This document shows positions 60,237-64,000 of a stretch of DNA of 64,000 nucleotides, one piece after another; within the stretch, counting starts at the first letter, position 1, and each line of letters starts with the position of its first letter. The translations under genes and the position numbers were made by a program. Location of the stretch: positions 16,585-80,584 of the forward strand of contig CAYJHQ010000009.1 of NCBI GenBank assembly GCA_964369775.1, given 5' to 3'. A model generated the notes under the pieces. The model ran no database searches and was not told where the DNA came from. It saw nothing but the letters and a program-made list of their open reading frames with translations. The stretch comes from CAUPWF01 sp964369775 (GTDB lineage: Bacteria; Bacillota; Clostridia; Lachnospirales; Lachnospiraceae).

Positions 60237-61249
60237 TGCAAGTGCAGATAAAGAAACGAAAGTTTAGGCTTGTAATACTAGTGATTATAGCAATCACTAT
60301 AGGGGGGATCTTTTGGGGGCTTACTAGAGCAGAGGAAGAGTCCTATCGAATTGTCATGATACCTAAAATGATGGATGAAGGTTTTGATTTTTGGCAATCG
60401 ATAGCAGAAGGTGGTGTGCTAGCAGCGGATGAATATGGCGTTGAGATTGAGATTATGGCAACAGACAGAGAAGAGGATTACATAGGGCAAATAGAATTGA
60501 TAGAAGAGGCGATAGAGTCTAATCCAGATGCTATCGTAGTGGCTCCAAATACATTTTCAGAGACTACAGAAGTATTGCAGAAGATAAAAGATAATAATAT
60601 CCCTCTAGTGTTAATGGACTCTACTATAGACAAGGAAATTTATGATTCTTTGGTTGCGACCAATAACATAGAGGCAGGGAGAATGTTGGGGGAATTAGGG
60701 GCATCCTTGATAGCTGATAATGATAAGATAGCAATTATCAGCCATGTGGAAGGATCATCGACAGCGGTAGATAGAGAAATTGGCGCGCGGCAAGGTTTGG
60801 GGAATCAGGCAGATAATATAGTAGATGTATTATTTAGTGGATCATCTTATGACAAAGCTTATGAATTGACCAGGGAGTTGCTGGAGAAGAACCCAGACAT
60901 TAAACTAATTATAGGACTAAACGAAAACTCTGCTGTAGGGGCAGCAAGAGCTGTGAAAGAACTTGGGGTTGCAGATCGAGTAAAGATGATAGGGTTTGAC
61001 AGTTCAATAGAAGAGATACAGCTTATGGAAGAGGGAATATTTAAAGGGATTATTATTCAAAAGCCAGTAAACATGGGGTATTTAAGCATTGAACAAGCTG
61101 TTAAATTGATAGAAGGAAAAGCTGTGGAGAAGAATATAGATTCAGGTTCGCAACTGATTACTTTGGAGAATATGTACGAAGAAGAAAATCAGAAACTGTT
61201 GTTCCCGTTTGAAACAGAAGATACAGAGAAAGAGGAAGTAGAAGAATAG
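60233..61249 (+). CDS. Membrane-anchored periplasmic-type sugar-binding protein (sensor partner)
   Basis: A 338-residue protein with a basic N terminus and one membrane helix (about residues 10-29: FRLVILVIIAITIGGIFWGL) but no lipobox cysteine. The rest is a type I periplasmic-binding/LacI-like fold (AIVVAPNTFSETTEVLQKIKDNNIPLVLMDSTID; GFDSSIEEIQLMEEGIF). The acidic tail (FETEDTEKEEVEE) is unusual. Because it is translationally coupled to the histidine kinase and separated by a terminator from the ABC genes, it more likely presents a sugar to the kinase than to the transporter. Confidence 0.85.
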   Translation: MMQVQIKKRKFRLVILVIIAITIGGIFWGLTRAEEESYRIVMIPKMMDEGFDFWQSIAEGGVLAADEYGVEIEIMATDREEDYIGQIELIEEAIESNPDAIVVAPNTFSETTEVLQKIKDNNIPLVLMDSTIDKEIYDSLVATNNIEAGRMLGELGASLIADNDKIAIISHVEGSSTAVDREIGARQGLGNQADNIVDVLFSGSSYDKAYELTRELLEKNPDIKLIIGLNENSAVGAARAVKELGVADRVKMIGFDSSIEEIQLMEEGIFKGIIIQKPVNMGYLSIEQAVKLIEGKAVEKNIDSGSQLITLENMYEEENQKLLFPFETEDTEKEEVEE

Positions 61250-61252
61250 AGT

Positions 61253-61296
61253 AAAAAAGGTGAAAAATTACAATCGTAAATTTTTCACCTTTTTTT
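61253..61296 (+). terminator. Rho-independent terminator
   Basis: An A-rich arm with GGTGAAAAATT (61253-61269) pairs with AATTTTTCACC and a T-run (61279-61296). It ends the kinase-sensor unit before the ABC transporter. Confidence 0.85.
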
Positions 61297-61315
61297 AGAA
61301 GATATTCAATTTTCA

Positions 61316-61340
61316 TTATGTTAATAAATTGTTAACATAA
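61316..61340 (+). promoter_or_regulatory. Inverted repeat upstream of the ABC transporter
   Basis: TTATGTTAA and TTAACATAA are exact reverse complements separated by 7 bases. A second inverted repeat, ATACTTTT/AAAAGTAT, lies at 61358-61379. The first is a candidate site for the response regulator encoded just upstream. Confidence 0.4.
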
Positions 61341-61395
61341 GATTATCAAAAATAAAGATACTTTTACACTAAAAAGTATGGAGGAGGAAGAAGCA

Positions 61396-62388
61396 TTGGA
61401 AGCAATTAAAAACAACTCATTCGTAAAAAAAGTCGGATTTAATAGGGTGGTATTGTTTGTTGTTTTACTATTGATGTATGCAGCATTTGCAGTATTAAGT
61501 CCAACCTTTTTAAGTTACAACCGTATATTAAGCGCATTAAACTATGCCTACTTTTTAGGGTTTTTAGCTTTAGGGGTTACATTTGTTATCGCAACAGGAG
61601 GTATTGACTTCTCGATAGGAACAGTGATGTTTTGTTCGGCGCTGATAGGGGGAAAGTTAGTTACAGACGGAACGGTTTCAATAGGTGTAGGTCTACTGAT
61701 ATGTATAGTAGTAGGAATGATATTTGGATTACTAAATGGAATCATGGTTGCTTATATAGGGCTACCATCATTCATCTCATCAATGGCAAGTATGATGCTA
61801 TCAAAAGGAATTGGATCAGTATTCACAGGGACACAAAGTGTTAGTTGGCCACAAGCAGCACAAGGTGGATGGTATAAAGATTTGGTGCGCTACAGAATAG
61901 GAGAGGGCCCAGAGGCAATTAGTATACCAACAGGATTGATTTTGTTCTTGGTAATCGCAATCATCTGTGCAATTCTTCTAAATAAGACAAAAGCAGGGCG
62001 CTATATCCTTTGCTTAGGAAGTAATAAAGAAGCGGTAAGACTTTCGGGAGTAGATGTTAGAAAGTGGGAGTGTTTAGCATATGTTCTTTGTGGAACATTA
62101 TCAGGAATCGCTGCAATCGCATTCGTAGGAGCGTATACAACAGTACAACCGGGTCTTGGAGATACTTATAACAATGATGCAATCGCGAGTTGTGTTATGG
62201 GGGGAACATCGATGTCAGGTGGACTTGCATCCATCGGAGGAACATTTATAGGAGTTATGGTCATTTCTCTTCTACAAGAAGGAATTTTAGCAATGGGATT
62301 CCAAAAAGACTGGCAGTATGTAATTACAGGTTTAATCGTAATCGTTGCAGTGTATGCAGACGTTCGTAGTAGAAAACGTAAGAACTAA
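61396..62388 (+). CDS. Ribose-type ABC transporter permease (RbsC-like)
   Basis: A 330-residue permease of the BPD_transp_2 family with about 8-10 membrane helices and the conserved loop GGTSMSGGLASIGGTFIG. I favour TTG 61396 (MEAIKNNSFVKKVG) as start, because GGAGGAGG lies 10 bases upstream and the next permease starts in the same way. ATG 61378 contains that site and overlaps an inverted repeat. It is the first gene of a sugar uptake unit. Confidence 0.88.
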   Translation: MEAIKNNSFVKKVGFNRVVLFVVLLLMYAAFAVLSPTFLSYNRILSALNYAYFLGFLALGVTFVIATGGIDFSIGTVMFCSALIGGKLVTDGTVSIGVGLLICIVVGMIFGLLNGIMVAYIGLPSFISSMASMMLSKGIGSVFTGTQSVSWPQAAQGGWYKDLVRYRIGEGPEAISIPTGLILFLVIAIICAILLNKTKAGRYILCLGSNKEAVRLSGVDVRKWECLAYVLCGTLSGIAAIAFVGAYTTVQPGLGDTYNNDAIASCVMGGTSMSGGLASIGGTFIGVMVISLLQEGILAMGFQKDWQYVITGLIVIVAVYADVRSRKRKN

Positions 62389-62428
62389 TAGCAGTCGAAG
62401 AATAATGAAGAAAGAGGAAGGTGAAAAC

Positions 62429-63922
62429 ATGAGTGAAGTAATATTAACTATGAAAGGAATCGACAAGTCTTTTCCAGGTGTTCACGCATTAGACCATGTT
62501 GATTTAGAGATAAAAAAAGGTGAAGTACACGCGCTTATGGGAGAAAATGGAGCGGGGAAATCAACGCTTATGAAAGTGTTGACAGGAATCTATTCAAAAG
62601 ATTCAGGAACGATTACATATGAAGGTAAAGAAGTAGAATATTCAAATCCTAAGAAGGCTCAAGAAGCTGGAATCGTAATTGTGCATCAAGAGCTGAATAT
62701 GATGAATCACTTGACAGTTGCTCAGAACATATTTATCGGAAGAGAAATTATGAGTGGCAAAATCATCAATGATAAGGCGATGAATCAAGAAGCGATAAAA
62801 TTATTTGATATGTTAGGCATTAAGATTAACCCAAAAGAAAAAATGGGGAATCTTACAGTAGGAAAGCAACAGATGTGTGAGATTGCAAAAGCGATTTCCC
62901 ACGAGGCAAAAGTAATTATATTTGATGAGCCTACAGCAGCATTAACAGAGACAGAAATTGAAGAACTATTTAAAATTATTCGTGATCTCAGAAAAAAAGG
63001 AATGGGAATTGTTTACATCTCTCACAGAATGGATGAGATAAAGGTTATTACAGATAGAGTTACTGTAATGCGTGATGGTACATATGTAGGGACAATCAAT
63101 ACAGCAGAGAGCACAAAAGATGACATCATCAACATGATGGTAGGACGTGTAATCTATGAAGATCCAAAATCAGAGAGCGCTGTAAAGCCAGATGCACCAG
63201 TTGTATTAAAAGTTGAAAATCTTTCTGCAGGAAAGATGGTGAAAGATGTAAGTTTTGAGCTTAGAAAAGGCGAAATCCTTGGTTTTTCAGGACTTATGGG
63301 AGCAGGGAGAACAGAGACTGCAAGAGCAATCTTTGGAGCTGATAAAAAAGATGGTGGAAAGATTATTGTTAATGGAAAAGAAGTAAATATCAATTCGCCA
63401 GCAGATGCAGTTGCAGAAGGTATTGGGTATCTTTCGGAAGATAGAAAGCAGTTTGGTATCGTAGTGCAAAAGACAGTTGCTGAAAACTCTACAATGGCTA
63501 CGCTAGATAAATACATGAGTGGATTGTTTATCAATAAACGAGAAGAAGCAAAAATTGCTCAAGAATATGTAGAAAGCTTGAAGACGAAGACTCCAAACGT
63601 AGATCAGTTGGTAGTAAATCTATCTGGTGGTAACCAGCAAAAAGTTGTTATCGCAAAGTGGTTAATAAGAGATTGCGATATTTTAATATTTGATGAGCCT
63701 ACAAGAGGTATTGATATCGGAGCAAAAAGTGAGATTTATCACTTGATGAACGAGTTGGCATCACAAGGTAAGTCGATTATTATGATTTCCTCTGAAATGA
63801 CAGAAATACTAAGAATGAGTGACCGTATTATCGTAATGTGTGAAGGCAGAAAAACTGGTGAGATTGACATATCAGAGGCAACACAAGAAAACATTATGCA
63901 AGCGGCAACAATGAGAGAGTAG
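62429..63922 (+). CDS. Sugar ABC transporter ATP-binding protein (RbsA/MglA-like)
   Basis: A 497-residue protein with two fused ABC ATPase domains. The first has Walker A GENGAGKST and Walker B VIIFDEPTAAL. The second has the degenerate Walker A GLMGAGRTE and LSGGNQQKVVIAKWL with LIFDEPTRGID. This layout is typical of ribose/galactose importers. The start is ATG 62429, with GAGGAAGG upstream; an earlier in-frame ATG lies within the permease gene. No dedicated substrate-binding protein of this transporter is inside the window. Confidence 0.93.
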   Translation: MSEVILTMKGIDKSFPGVHALDHVDLEIKKGEVHALMGENGAGKSTLMKVLTGIYSKDSGTITYEGKEVEYSNPKKAQEAGIVIVHQELNMMNHLTVAQNIFIGREIMSGKIINDKAMNQEAIKLFDMLGIKINPKEKMGNLTVGKQQMCEIAKAISHEAKVIIFDEPTAALTETEIEELFKIIRDLRKKGMGIVYISHRMDEIKVITDRVTVMRDGTYVGTINTAESTKDDIINMMVGRVIYEDPKSESAVKPDAPVVLKVENLSAGKMVKDVSFELRKGEILGFSGLMGAGRTETARAIFGADKKDGGKIIVNGKEVNINSPADAVAEGIGYLSEDRKQFGIVVQKTVAENSTMATLDKYMSGLFINKREEAKIAQEYVESLKTKTPNVDQLVVNLSGGNQQKVVIAKWLIRDCDILIFDEPTRGIDIGAKSEIYHLMNELASQGKSIIMISSEMTEILRMSDRIIVMCEGRKTGEIDISEATQENIMQAATMRE

Positions 63923-63935
63923 GAGGAGAATGAAA

Positions 63936-64000
63936 ATGGAAAATACTGTGAAAAAAGGGAATGCTTTTTCAAATAATGCATTTGTAAAAATGGTAGGCCC
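63936..64000 (+). CDS. Second ABC permease, N-terminal start only (partial)
   Basis: AGGAGG at 63921 precedes ATG 63936 (MENTVKKGNAFSNNAFVKMVG), with ATG 63930 as an alternative. The 21 visible codons resemble the N terminus of the permease at 61396 (NNSFVKKVG against NNAFVKMVG), so this is probably the second RbsC-type permease of a heterodimeric channel. The rest lies outside the window. Confidence 0.65.
   Translation, partial: MENTVKKGNAFSNNAFVKMVG

Noticed and set aside
1..64000. CRISPR arrays, insertion sequences, prophage genes or integration sites
   Set aside because: I saw no regularly spaced direct repeats, transposase, integrase or phage structural genes; duplications present are whole metabolic genes with distinct codon usage.

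Overview
The window is a 64 kb piece of a low-GC, anaerobic, fermentative Firmicutes chromosome, most likely class Clostridia and perhaps Lachnospirales. The evidence is a complete selenocysteine kit (selD end, selA, selB, selC), a Stickland D-proline reductase operon, three oxygen-sensitive glycyl radical enzymes (GREs) with their activases, an F-type ATPase whose c subunit carries a Na+ site, and AT-rich clostridial signals. There is no CRISPR array, insertion sequence, rRNA or phage gene.

Layout. (1) 1-4.9 kb: selD (3' end), selA, selB, a cysteine-desulfurase-like PLP enzyme and a DUF3343 protein form one tightly packed selenium unit. (2) 4.9-12.7 kb: a TetR regulator and proline racemase prdF (minus strand), then selC (tRNA-Sec) and prdC-prdA-small protein-prdB-prdD-prdE. 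PrdB is a selenoprotein: an in-frame UGA at 11073 is followed by a SECIS-like hairpin. (3) 12.7-33.3 kb: two related GRE clusters. Cluster A has an anion transporter, a CoA-acylating aldehyde dehydrogenase, an ADP-forming acyl-CoA ligase pair, a GRE activase, a GRE, a TauE/SafE exporter and an Fe-alcohol dehydrogenase. Cluster B has the same set without the dehydrogenase and ligase. Each has a LuxR-type regulator, and four transcription units share an 18-bp inverted repeat. (4) 33.3-40.7 kb: the atp operon (Z-I-B-E-F-H-A-G-D-C). (5) 40.7-64 kb: sugar or polyol catabolism. It holds HAD, FucU-like and AraC genes, then a class II aldolase, FGGY kinase, GatD-like dehydrogenase, GatZ-like protein, aldo/keto reductase, second FGGY kinase, activase and a divergent GRE. 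After these come an FSA-like aldolase with a DeoR regulator, a third FGGY kinase, a two-component system with a membrane-anchored sugar-binding protein, and a ribose-type ABC transporter that runs off the window.

How the parts may work together. Selenium enzymes feed tRNA-Sec charging for PrdB, so D-proline (made by PrdF) can serve as electron acceptor. My best reading of cluster A is a complete sulfonate fermentation. A dehydratase-type GRE, plausibly on 2,3-dihydroxypropane-1-sulfonate (DHPS), makes an aldehyde. The Fe-ADH reduces part of it to an alcohol; the acylating dehydrogenase and ADP-forming ligase oxidise the rest to an acid with ATP formation; TauE exports sulfonated products. Cluster B has only the reductive arm. 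An isethionate lyase reading, releasing sulfite, cannot be excluded from sequence alone. The third GRE has unusual motifs and an unknown substrate, probably a sugar alcohol or sugar derivative.
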